A stretch of DNA of 64,000 nt from Arachis hypogaea (lineage: Eukaryota; Streptophyta; Magnoliopsida; Fabales; Fabaceae): positions 34,255 to 98,254 of the forward strand of contig NW_027255468.1 of the NCBI RefSeq assembly GCF_003086295.3. Reading direction: 5' to 3'. Made by a program: the position numbers and the translations under genes. Position 1 is the first letter of the stretch, and each line of letters begins with the position of its first letter. This document shows positions 25,679 to 38,000 of the stretch, piece after piece. The notes below the pieces were generated by a model. It saw only the letters and a list, made by a program, of their open reading frames with translations, was not told the DNA's origin and ran no database searches.

Positions 25679-27308
25679 GTTGTGCTGACCCTCATTCTTT
25701 AAATGACGCTATCCGAGGAGGACACATAAAGGCGAGCCGTAATGGCCTCATCTTCGGCAGGCTCCTCCGGTTTTTTTTCCGGTTTTTTTTTTTTTTTTTT
25801 TTTACGTTGTGCTGACCCTCGTTCTTTAAATGACGCTATCCCAGGAGGACACATAAAGGCGAGCCGTAATGGCCTCATCTTCGGCAGGTTCCTCCGGTTT
25901 TTTTCTCGATTTTTTTCTCGGGTTTTTTTTTTTTTTACGTTCTGCTGACCCTCGTTCCTTAAATGACGCTATCCCGAGGAGGACACATAAAGGCGAGCCG
26001 TAATGGCCTCATCTTCGGCAGGCTCCTCCGGGTTTTTTTTTTTCAGTTTTTTTTTATACGTTGTGCTGACCCTCGTTCTTTAAATGACGCTATCCCGAGG
26101 AGGACACATAAAGGCGAGCCGTAATGGCCTCATCTTCGGCAGGCTCCTCCGGTTTTTTTTTCCGATTTTTTTCTCGGGTTTTTTTTTATACGTTGTGCTG
26201 ACCCTCATTCTTTAAATGACGCTATCCCGAGGAGGACACATAAAGGCGAGCCGTAATGGCCTCATATTCGGCAGGCTCCTCCGGTTTTTTTTCGTTTTTT
26301 CTCTGTTTTTTTTTATACGTTGTGCTGACCCTCATTCTTTAAATGACGCTATCCGAGGAGGACACATAAAGGCGAGCCGTAATGGCCTCATCTTCGCAGG
26401 CTCCTCCGTTTTTTTTTCCGTTTTTTTCTCGGTTTTTTTTTTATACGTTGTGCTGACCCTCATTCTTTAAATGACGCTATCCCGAGGAGGACACATAAAG
26501 GCGAGCCGTAATGGCCTCATATTCGGCAGGCTCCTCCGGTTTTTTTTTCCGTTTTTTTTCTGGTTTTTTTTTATACGTTGTGCTGACCCTCATTCTTTAA
26601 ATGACGCTATCCCAGGAGGACACATAAAGGCGAGCCGTAATGCCTCATCTTCGGCAGGCTCCTCCGGTTTTTTTCTGTTTTTTTTTGTTTTTTTTTTACG
26701 TTTGCTGACCCTCGTTCTTTAAATGACGCTTCCCAGGAGGACACATAAAGGACCGTAATGGCTCATTTCGGAGGTTCCTGGTTTTTTTTTTTTTTTTTTT
26801 TTATGTTTGCTGACCCTCGTTCTTTAAATGCGCTATCCCGAGGAGGACACATAAAGGCGAGCCGTAATGGCCTCATCTTCGGCAGGCTCCTCCGGTTTTT
26901 TTCGTTTTTTTTCGGTTTTTTTTTTATACGTTGTGCTGACCTCTTCTTTAAATGACGCTATCCCGAGGAGGACACATAAAGGCGAGCCGTAATGGCCTCA
27001 TATTCGGCAGGCTCCTCCGGTTTTTTTTTTCCAGTTTTTTTCTCTGGTTTTTTTTTATACGTTGTGCTGACCCTCATTCTTTAAATGACGCTATCCCGAG
27101 GAGGACACATAAAGGCGAGCCGTAATGGCCTCATCTTCGGCAGGCTCCTCCGGTTTTTTTTTTTTTTTTTGGTTTTTTTTTTACTTGTGCTGACCCTCGT
27201 TCTTTAAATGACGCTTCCCAGAGGACACATAAAGGCGAGCCGTAATGGCCTCATCTTCGGCAGGTCCTCCGGTTTTTTTTTTCCGGTTTTTTTTGTTTTT
27301 TTTTTTTT

Positions 27309-27940
27309 ACGTTCTGCTGACCCTCGTTCTTAAATGACGCTATCCGAGGAGGAACATAAAGGCGAGCCGTAATGGCCTCATCTTCGGCAGGCTCCTCCGG
27401 TTTTTTTCCGTTTTTCTGTTTTTTTTTTACGTTGTGCTGACCCTCGTTCTTTAAATGACGCTATCCGAGGAGGACACATTAAAGGCGAGCCGTAATGGCC
27501 TCATCTTCGGCAGGCTCCTCCGGTTTTTTTCCATTTTTTCTCGGTTTTTTTTTATACGTTGTGTGACCTCATTTCTTTAAATGACGCTATCCGAGGAGGA
27601 CACATAAAGGCGACCGTAATGGCCTCATATTCGGCAGGCTCCTCCGGTTTTTTTTTTCGATTTTTTTCTGGTTTTTTTTTATACGTTGTGCTGACCCTCA
27701 TTCTTTAAATGACGCTATCCGAGGAGGACACATAAAGGCGAGCCGTAATGGCCTCATTTCGGCAGGCTCCTCCGGTTTTTTCCGGTTTTTTTTGGTTTTT
27801 TTTTTACGTTGTGCTGACCCTCGTTCTTTTAAATGACGCTGTCCCAAGGAGGACACATAAAGGCGAGCCGTAATGGCCTCATCTTCGGCAGGTTCCTCCG
27901 GTTTTTTTTTCGATTTTTTTCTCGGGTTTTTTTTTTTTTT
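27309..27940 (-). repeat. Five-monomer higher-order unit, mirrored in right arm (632 bp)
   Basis: Two ACGTTCTGCTG junctions 632 bp apart bound five monomers. The type-C marker at 27628 lies about 317 bp from the junction at 27941 on the minus-strand reading. That matches the roughly 322-bp offset in the left-arm unit at 17171. The border at 27309-27341 reads TTCTGCTGACCC then TTCTTAAATGACGC, the reverse complement of the left-arm CATTTAAGAAC plus CAGCAGAACGT junction. Confidence 0.7.
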
Positions 27941-29240
27941 ACGTTCTGCTGACCCTCGTTCTTTAAATGACGCTATCCCGAGGAGGACACATAAAGGCGA
28001 GCCGTAATGGCCTCATCTTCGGCAGGCTCCTCGGTTTTTTTTTCAGTTTTTTTTTTTACTTTGCTGACCCTCGTTCTTAAATGACGCTATCCCGAGGAGG
28101 ACACATAAAGGCGAGCCGTAATGGCCTCATCTTCGGCAGGCTCCTCCGGTTTTTTTCGATTTTTTTCTGTTTTTTTTTATACGTTGTGCTGACCCTCGTT
28201 CTTTAAATGACGCTATCCCGAGGAGGACACATAAAGGCGAGCCGTAATGGCCTCATCTTCGGCAGGCTCCTCCGGTTTTTTTTTCCGATTTTTTCTCTGG
28301 GTTTTTTTTTATACGTTGTGCTGACCCTCATTCTTTAAATGACGCTATCCCGAGGAGGACACATAAAGGCGAGCCGTAATGGCCTCATCTTCGGCAGGCT
28401 CCTCCGGTTTTTTTTTCGGTTTTTTTCTTGGTTTTTTTTTATACGTTGTGCTGACCTCTTCTTTAAATGACGCATATCCCGAGGAGGACACATAAAGGCG
28501 AGCCGTAATGGCCTCATCTTCGGCAGGTCCTCCGGGTTTTTTTCCGGTTTTTTTTTTGTTTTTTTTTACGTTGTGCTGACCCTCGTTCTTTAAATGACGC
28601 TATCCCGAGGAGGACACATAAAGGCGAGCCGTAATGGCCTCATCTTCGGCAGGCTCCTCCGGTTTTTTTTTCGTTTTTTTCTCGGTTTTTTTTTTATACG
28701 TTGTGCTGACCCTCGTTCTTTAAATGACGCTATCCCGAGGAGGACACATAAAGGCGAGCCGTAATGGCCTCATCTTCGGCAGGCTCCTCCGGTTTTTTTT
28801 TTTCGGTTTTTTTTTTTTTTTTTTATACTGTTGTGCTGACCCTCGTTCTTTAAATGACGCTATCCGAGGAGGACACATAAAGGCGAGCCGTAATGGCCTC
28901 ATCTTCGGCAGGCTCCTCCGGTTTTTTTTTCCCGATTTTTTTTCTCGGGTTTTTTTTTATACGTTGTGCTGACCCTCATTCTTTAAATGACGCTATCCCG
29001 AGGAGGACACATAAAGGCGAGCCGTAATGGCCTCATATTCGGCAGGCTCCCTCCGGTTTTTTTTTCCGTTTTTTTTTTCTGGTTTTTTTTTATACGTTGT
29101 GCTGACCCTCATTCTTTAAATGACGCTATCCCGAGGAGGACACATAAAGGCGAGCCGTAATGGCCTCATCTTCGGCAGGCTCCTCCGTTTTTTTTTTTTT
29201 TTTTCGGGTTTTTTTTTTAGTTGTGTGACCTCTTTTTAAA

Positions 29241-29300
29241 TGACGCTATCGAGGAGAACATAAAGGGAGCGTTATGGCTACTTGCAGGCCCTCCGGTTTT
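29241..29300 (-). repeat. Heavily altered monomer in right arm
   Basis: The core reads GCTATCGAGGAGAACATAAA, then GGGAGCGTTATGGCTACTTG, then GCAGGCCCTCC, with many deletions and several substitutions. It is the most altered core I saw in the right arm. Neighbours are much closer to consensus, so a locally bad consensus is as likely as an old variant. Confidence 0.55.
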
Positions 29301-32300
29301 TTTTCCGGTTTTTTTTGTTTTTTTTTTTTAGTTGTGCTGACCCTCGTTCTTTAAATGACGCTTCCCAGAGGACACATAAAGGCGAGCCGTAATGGCCTCA
29401 TCTTCGGCAGGTTTCCTCCGGTTTTTTTTTTTTTTTGTTTTTTTTTTTTTTACGTTTGCTGACCCTGTTCTTTAAATGACGCTTCCGAGGAGGACATAAA
29501 AGGGAGCCGTAATGCCTATCTTCGGCAGGTCTCGGTTTTTTTTTTCCGTTTTTTTTTATACGTTGTGCTGACCCTCGTTCCTTAAATGACGCTATCCCGA
29601 GGAGGACACATAAAGGCGAGCCGTAATGGCTCATCTTCGGCAGGCTCCTCCGGGTTTTTTTTCAGTTTTTTTTTTTTTATACGTTGTGCTGACCCTCGTT
29701 CTTTAAATGACGCTATCCGAGGAGGACACATAAGGCGAGCCGTAATGGCCTCATCTTCGGCAGGCTCCTCCGGTTTTTTTTTCCGTTTTTTTTCTCGGTT
29801 TTTTTTTATACGTTGTGCTGACCCTCATTCTTTAAATGACGCTATCCCGAGGAGGACACATAAAGGCGAGCCGTAATGGCCTCATATTCGGCAGGCTCCT
29901 CCGGTTTTTTTTTTCCGGTTTTTTTTCTCCTGGTTTTTTTTTATACGTTGTGCTGACCCTCATTCTTTAAATGACGCTATCCGAGGAGGACACATAAAGG
30001 CGAGCCGTAATGGCCTCATCTTCGGCAGGCTCCTCCGGTTTTTTTTCGGTTTTTTTTTTTGTTTTTTTTTTACGTTGTGCTGACCCTCGTTCTTTAAATG
30101 ACGCTTCCACGAGGAAACATAAAGGCGAGCCGTAATGGCCTCATCTTCGCAGGTTCCTCCGGTTTTTTTCCCCCGGGTTTTTTTTTTTTTTTTTTTTTAC
30201 GTTTGCTGACCCTCGTTCTTAAATGACGCTATCCCGAGGAGGACACTAAAGGCGAGCCGTAATGGCCTCATCTTCGGCAGGTTCCTCCGGGTTTTTTTTT
30301 AGTTTTTTTTTTTATACGTTCTGCTGACCCTCGTTCTTTAATGACGCTATCCCGAGGAGGACACATAAAGGCGAGCCGTAATGGCCTCATCTTCGGCAGG
30401 CTCCTCCGGTTTTTTTTTCCGATTTTTTTCTCGGTTTTTTTTTTATACCTTGTGCTGACCTATTCTTTAAATGACGCTATCCCGAGGAGACCATAAAGGC
30501 GAGCCGTAATGGCCTCATATTCGGCAGGCTCTCCGTTTTTTTTTTTTCCAGTTTTTTTTTCTGTTTTTTTTTATACGATTGTGCTGACCCTCATTCTTTA
30601 ATGACGCTATCCGAGGAGGACACATAAAGGCGAGCCGTAATGGCCTCATCTTCGGCAGGCTCCTCCGGTTTTTTTTTCCGTTTTTTTTCTGGTTTTTTTT
30701 TTTGTTGTGCTGATCTCGTTCTTTATGACGCTTCCGAGGAGGACACATAAAGGCGAGCCGTAATGGCCTATCTTCGGCAGTCCTCCGGTTTTTTTTTCCG
30801 ATTTTTTTGTTTTTTTTTACGTTGTGCTGACCTCGTTCTTTAAATGACGCTATCCCGAGGAGGACAGCATAAAGGCGAGCCGTAATGGCCTCATCTTCGG
30901 CAGGCTTCCTCCGGTTTTTTTTTTCCAGTTTTTTTTGTTTTTTTTTACGTTGTGCTGACCTCAGTTCTTTAAATGTACGCTATCCCGAGGAGGACACATA
31001 AAGGCGAGCCGTAATGGCCTCATCTTCGGCGGCTCCTCCGGTTTTTTTTTTTTTTTTTCTGGTTTTTTTTTTATACGTTGTGCTGACCTCGTTCTTTAAA
31101 TGACGCTATCCCGAGGAGGACACTAAAGGCGAGCCGTAATGGCCTCATCTTGGCAGGCTTCCTCCGGTTTTTTTTTTCCGATTTTTTTCTCGGGTTTTTT
31201 TTTTTATACGTTTGCTGACCCTCATTCTTTAATGACGCTATCCTGCGAGGAGGACACATAAGGCGAGCCGTAATGGCTCAATCATTCGGCAGGCTCCTCC
31301 GGTTTTTTTTTCCAGTTTTTTTGTTTTTTTTATACCGTTGTGCTGACCCTCGTTCTTTAAATGACGCTATCCCAAGGAGGACACATAAAGGCGAGCCGTA
31401 ATGGCCTCATCTTCGGCAGGTTCTCCGTTTTTTTTCTCGATTTTTTTCTGGTTTTTTTTTTTACGTTGTGCTGACCTCGTTCTTTAAATGACGCTAATCC
31501 GAGGAGGACACATAAAGGCGAGCCGTAATGGCTCCATTTCGGCAGGCCTCCTCCGGTTTTTTTTTCCGTTTTTTTTCTCGGTTTTTTTTTATACGTTGTG
31601 CTGACCCTCATTCTTTAAATGACGTATCCGAGGAGGACACAATAAAGGCGAGCCGTAATGGCCTCATCTTCGGCAGGCTCCTCCGGTTTTTTTTTCCGTT
31701 TTTTTCTGGTTTTTTTTTTTACAGTTGTGCTGACCTCGTTCTTTAAATGACGTGCTATCCCGAGGAGGGACACATAAAGGCGAGACCGTAATGGCCCTCA
31801 ATCTTCGCAGGCTCCTCCGGTTTTTTTTTTTTCCGAATTTTTTTTTTTTTTTTTTATACGTTGTGCTGACCTCGTTCTTTAAATGACGCTATCCCGAGGA
31901 GGGACACATAAAGGCGAGCCGTAATGGCCTCATCTTCGGAAGGCTTCCTCCGGTTTTTTTTTGGTTTTTCGCGGGTTTTTTTTATACGTTGTGCTGACCC
32001 TCGTTCTTTAAATGACGCTATCCGAGGAGGACACATAAAGGCGAGCCGTAATGGCCTCATCTTCGGCAGGCTCCTCCGGTTTTTTTTTCCGTTTTTTTTT
32101 CTGGTTTTTTTTTTATACGTTGTGCTGACCCTCATTCTTTAAATGACGCTATCCCAAGGAGGAACACATAAAGGCGAGCCGTAATGGCCTCATCTTCGGC
32201 AGGCTCCTCCGGTTTTTTTTTCCGTTTTTTTTTCTGGTTTTTTTTTTACGTTTGTGCTGACCCTCGTTTCTTTAAATGACGCTATCCGAGGAGGACACAT

Positions 32301-35099
32301 AAAGGCGAGCCGTAATGGCCTCATCTTCGGCAGGCTCCCTCCGGTTTTTTTTTCTGTTTTTTGTTTTTTTTTTTACGTTGTGCTGACACTCGTTCTTTAA
32401 ATGACGCTATCCCGAGGAGGACCATAAGGCGAGCGTAATGGCTATCTTCGGCAGGTCCTCGGTTTTTTTTTTTTTCCGTTTTTTTTTTTTTTTTTTTTTT
32501 TTTCGTTTGCTGACCTCTTTTTAATGACGCTATCCGAGGAGGAACATAAAGGCGAGCCGTAATGGCCTCATATTCGGCAGGCTCCTCCGGTTTTTTTTTT
32601 TTTTGTTTTTTTTTATACGTTTGCTGACCTCATTCTTTAAATGACGCTATCCGAGGAAACATAAAGGCGAGCCGTAATGGCTCATTTCGGCAGGCTCCTC
32701 GTTTTTTTTTTTTCTGTTTTTTTTTTTTTTTTATGTTGTGCTGACCCTCGTTCTTTAATGACCTATCCAGGAGGAACATAAAGGCGAGCCGTAATGGCTC
32801 ATCTTCGGCAGGTTCCTCCGGTTTTTTTTCCCGGTTTTTTTTTTTTTTTTTTTTTTTTACGTTGTGCTGACCTCGTTCTTTAATGACGCTTCCGAGGAGG
32901 ACACATAAGGCGAGCCGTAATGGCCTCATCTTCGGCAGGTCTCCGGTTTGTTTTTTTTCGTTTTTTTTTTTTTTTACGTTTGCTGACCTCGTTCTTTAAA
33001 TGACGCTATCCTGAGGAGGACACATAAAGGCGAGCCGTAATGGCCTCATCTTCGGCAGGCTCCTCCGGTTTTTTTTTTTCAGTTTTTTTTTATACGTTGT
33101 GCTGACCCTCTTTTTAATGACGCTATCCCGAGGAGGACACATAAAGGCGAGCCGTAATGGCTCATTTCGGCAGGCTCCTCCGGTTTTTTTTTTTCGATTT
33201 TTTTCTCGGTTTTTTTTTTATACGTTGTGCTGACCTCATTCTTTAAATGACGCTATCCCGAGGAGGAACATAAAGGCGAGCCGTATGGCCTCATTTCGCA
33301 GGCTCTCGTTTTTTTTTCCGGTTTTTTTTTTTTTTTTTTACGTTGTGCTGACCCTCATTCTTTAAATGACGCTATCCAAGGAGGACACATAAAGGCGAGC
33401 CGTAATGGCCTCATCTTCGGCAGGCTCCTCCGGTTTTTTTCCGGTTTTTTTTTTTTTTTTTTACGTTTGCTGACCTCGTTTTTAAATGACGCTATCCCGA
33501 GGAGGACACATAAAGGCGAGCCGTAATGGCCTCATCTTCGGCAGGCTCCTCCGGTTTTTTTTGATTTTTTTTCTTTTTTTTTTTTACGTTTGCTGACCCT
33601 CGTTCTTTAAATGACGCTATCCGAGAGGACACATAAAGGCGAGCCGTAATGGCCTCATCTTCGGCAGGCTCTCCGGTTTTTTTTTTTTTCGTTTTTTTTT
33701 ATACGTTGTGCTGACCCTCTTCTTTAAATGACGCTATCCCGAGGAGGACACATAAAGGCGAGCCGTAATGGCCTCATCTTCGCAGGCTCCTCCGGTTTTT
33801 TTTTCCGTTTTTTTTCTGTTTTTTTTACGTTGTGCTGACCCTCTTCTTTAAATGACGCTTCCCAGGAGGACACATAAAGGCGAGCCGTAATGGCCTCATC
33901 TTCGGCAGGTCCTCCGGTTTTTTTTTTTTTTCTCGGTTTTTTTTTTTACGTTGTGCTGACCCTCGTTCTTTAAATGACGCTATCCCGAGGAGGACACATA
34001 AAGGCGAGCGTAATGGCCTCATCTTCGGCAGGCTCCTCCGGTTTTTTTTCGGTTTTTTTTTTTTTTTTTTTTTATACGTTGTGCTGACCCTCGTTCTTTA
34101 AATGACGCTATCCCGAGGAGGACACATAAGGCGAGCCGTAATGGCCTCATCTTCGGCAGGCTCTCCGGTTTTTTTCCGTTTTTTTTCTGGTTTTTTTTTT
34201 ACTTGTGCTGACCCTCATTCTTTAAATGACGCTATCCGAGGAGGACACATAAAGCGAGCCGTAATGGCCTCATCTTCGGCAGGCTCCTCCGGTTTTTTTT
34301 TTTCCGTTTTTTTTTTTTTTTTTTACGTTTGCTGACCCTCATTCTTTAAATGACGCTATCCCGAGGAGGACACATAAAGGCGAGCCGTATGGCCTCATCT
34401 TCGGCAGGCTCCTCCGTTTTTTTTTTTTTTTTTTTTTTTTTTACGTTGTGCTGACCTCGTTCTTTAAATGACGCTATCCGAGGAGGACACATAAGGCGAG
34501 CCGTAATGGCCTCATCTTCGGCAGGCTCCTCCGTTTTTTTTCGGTTTTTTTTTTTTTTTTTTTACGTTGTGCTGACCCTCTTCTTTAAATGACGCTATCC
34601 CGAGGAGGACACATAAAGGCGAGCCGTAATGGCCTCATCTTCGGCAGGCTCCTCCGGTTTTTTTCTTTTTTCTGTTTTTTTTTATACGTTGTGCTGACCC
34701 TCGTTCTTTAAATGACGCTATCCGAGGAGGACACATAAAGGCGAGCCGTAATGGCCTCATCTTCGGCAGGCTCCTCCGGTTTTTTTTCGGTTTTTTTTTT
34801 TTTTTTTTTTTTACGTTGTGCTGACCCTCGTTCTTTAATGACGCTTCCCGAGGAGGACACATAAAGGCGAGCCGTAATGGCCTCATCTTCGGCAGGCTCC
34901 TCCGGTTTTTTTTTTCGATTTTTTTCTCGGGTTTTTTTTTTTTACGTTTGCTGACCCTCATTCTTTAAATGACGCTACCCGAGGAGGACACATAAAGGCG
35001 AGCCGTAATGGCCTCATATTCGGCAGGCTCTCGGTTTTTTTTTTCGTTTTTTTTTTTTTTTTTATACGTTGTGCTGACCCTCATTCTTTAAATGACGCT

Positions 35100-38000
35100 A
35101 TCCGAGGAGGACACATAAAGGCGAGCCGTAATGGCCTCATCTTCGGCAGGCTCCTCCGGTTTTTTTTTCCGATTTTTTTTGTTTTTTTTTACGTTGTGCT
35201 GACCCTCGTTCTTTAAATGACGCTGTCCCAGGAGGACACATAAAGGCGAGCGTAATGGCCTCATCTTCGGCAGGTTCCTCCGGTTTTTTTTCGTTTTTTT
35301 TTTTTTTTTTTTTTTACGTTGTGCTGACCCTCGTTCTTTAAATGACGCTATCCCGAGGAGGACACATAAAGGCGAGCCGTAATGGCCTCATCTTCGGCAG
35401 GCTCCTCCGGTTTTTTTTTTTTTTCAGTTTTTTTTTTATACGTTGTGCTGACCCTCGTTCTTTAAATGACGCTATCCCGAGGAGGACACATAAAGGCGAG
35501 CCGTAATGGCCTCATCTTCGGCAGGCTCCTCCGGTTTTTTTTTTCCGTTTTTTTTTTTTTTTTTTTTTACGTTGTGCTGACCCTCATTCTTTAATGACGC
35601 TATCCCGAGGAGGACACATAAAGGCGAGCCGTAATGGCCTCATCTTCGGCAGGCTCCTCCGGTTTTTTTTTTTTTTTTTCTGGTTTTTTTTTTTTTTACG
35701 TTGTGCTGACCCTCATTCTTTAAATGACGCTATCCCGAGGAGGACACATAAAGGCGAGCCGTAATGGCCTCATCTTCGGCAGGCTCCTCCGGTTTTTTTC
35801 CGGTTTTTTTTCTGTTTTTTTTTTTTACGTTGTGCTGACCCTCATTCTTTAAATGACGCTATCCCGAGGAGGACACATAAAGGCGAGCCGTAATGGCCTC
35901 ATCTTCGGCAGGCTCCTCCGGTTTTTTTTCGATTTTTTCTGGTTTTTTTTTAACGTTGTGCTGACCCTCGTTCTTTAAATGACGCTATCCCGAGGAGGAC
36001 ACATAAAGGCGAGCCGTAATGGCCTCATCTTCGGCAGGCTCCTCCGTTTTTTTTTTTTTTTTTTTTTTTACGTTGTGCTGACCCTCTTCTTTAAATGACG
36101 CTATCCCGAGGAGGAACATAAAGGCGAGCCGTAATGGCCTCATCTTCGGCAGGCTCCTCCGGTTTTTTTTCTTTTTTTTTGGTTTTTTTTTTACGTTGTG
36201 CTGACCCTCGTTCTTTAAATGACGCTATCCCGAGGAGGACACATAAAGGCGAGCCGTAATGGCCTCATCTTCGGCAGGCTCCTCCGGTTTTTTTTTTTTT
36301 GTTTTTTTTTACGTTGTGCTGACCCTCTTCTTTAAATGACGCTATCCCGAGAGGACACATAAAGGCGAGCCGTAATGGCCTCATCTTCGGCAGGCTCCTC
36401 CGGTTTTTTTCCGTTTTTTTTTGGTTTTTTTTTTTTACGTTGTGCTGACCCTCTTCTTTAAATGACGCTATCCAGGAGGACACATAAAGGCGAGCCGTAA
36501 TGGCCTCATCTTCGGCAGGCTCCTCCGGTTTTTTTTTTCTTTTTTTTTTACGTTTGCTGACCCTCGTTCTTTAAATGACGCTATCCCGAGGAGGACACAT
36601 AAAGGCGAGCCGTAATGGCCTCATCTTCGGCAGGCTCCTCCGGTTTTTTTTTTTTTCGTTTTTTTTTTATACGTTGTGCTGACCCTCGTTCTTTAAATGA
36701 CGCTATCCCGAGGAGGACACATAAAGGCGAGCCGTAATGGCCTCATCTTCGGCAGGCTCCTCCGGTTTTTTTTTTTTTTTTTCTGGTTTTTTTTTTTACG
36801 TTGTGCTGACCCTCATTCTTTAAATGACGCTATCCCGAGGAGGACACATAAAGGCGAGCCGTAATGGCCTCATCTTCGGCAGGCTCCTCCGGTTTTTTTT
36901 TCAGTTTTTTTTTTTTTTTTTTTTATACGTTGTGCTGACCCTCGTTCTTTAAATGACGCTATCCCGAGGAGGACACATAAAGGCGAGCCGTAATGGCCTC
37001 ATCTTCGGCAGGCTCCTCCGGTTTTTTTTTCCGATTTTTTTTCGGGTTTTTTTTTTACGTTGTGCTGACCCTCATTCTTTAAATGACGCTATCCCGAGGA
37101 GGACACATAAAGGCGAGCCGTAATGGCCTCATCTTCGGCAGGCTCCTCCGGTTTTTTTTTCCGGTTTTTTTTTCTGTTTTTTTTTTATACGTTGTGCTGA
37201 CCCTCATTCTTTAAATGACGCTATCCCGAGGAGGACACATAAAGGCGAGCCGTAATGGCCTCATCTTCGCAGGCTCCTCCGGTTTTTTTTCCGTTTTTTT
37301 TTCTGTTTTTTTTTTACGTTGTGCTGACCCTCGTTCTTTAAATGACGCTATCCCGAGGAGGACACATAAAGGCGAGCCGTAATGGCCTCATCTTCGGCAG
37401 GCTCCTCCGGTTTTTTTCCGTTTTTTCTTTTTTTTTTTTTACGTTGTGCTGACCCTCGTTCTTTAAATGACGCTATCCCGAGGAGGACACATAAAGGCGA
37501 GCCGTAATGGCCTCATCTTCGGCAGGCTCCTCCGGTTTTTTTTTTTTTTCGTTTTTTTTTTATACGTTGTGCTGACCCTCGTTCTTTAAATGACGCTATC
37601 CCGAGGAGGACACATAAAGGCGAGCCGTAATGGCCTCATCTTCGGCAGGCTCCTCCGGTTTTTTTTCGTTTTTTTTTTTTTTTTTTTACGTTGTGCTGAC
37701 CTCTTCTTTAAATGACGCTATCCCGAGGAGGACACATAAAGGCGAGCCGTAATGGCCTCATCTTCGGCAGGCTCCTCCGGTTTTTTTTTTTTTTTCTGGT
37801 TTTTTTTTATACGTTGTGCTGACCCTCATTCTTTAAATGACGCTATCCCGAGGAGGACACATAAAGGCGAGCCGTAATGGCCTCATCTTCGGCAGGCTCC
37901 TCGGTTTTTTTTTTCGTTTTTTTTTGGTTTTTTTTTTTACGTTGTGCTGACCCTCATTCTTTAAATGACGCTATCCCGAGGAGGACACATAAAGGCGAGC

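Larger units (their letters stand above)
24001..35100 (-). repeat. Right arm, gap-proximal noisy segment with subtype markers
   Basis: Most monomers carry one or more single-base deletions, usually shortening a doublet (GGCC, CCC, GG), and a few have insertions, for example around 31490, 31750 and 31790. The reverse complements of left-arm markers are present. TATTCGGC (type C) is at about 26265, 26520, 27001, 27628, 29036, 29885, 30518, 32571 and 35017. ACGTTCTGCTG (type A) is at about 25937, 27309, 27941 and 30316. GCTGTCCCAAGG is at about 27839. Shared, ordered markers lie beneath the noise. Confidence 0.8.
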
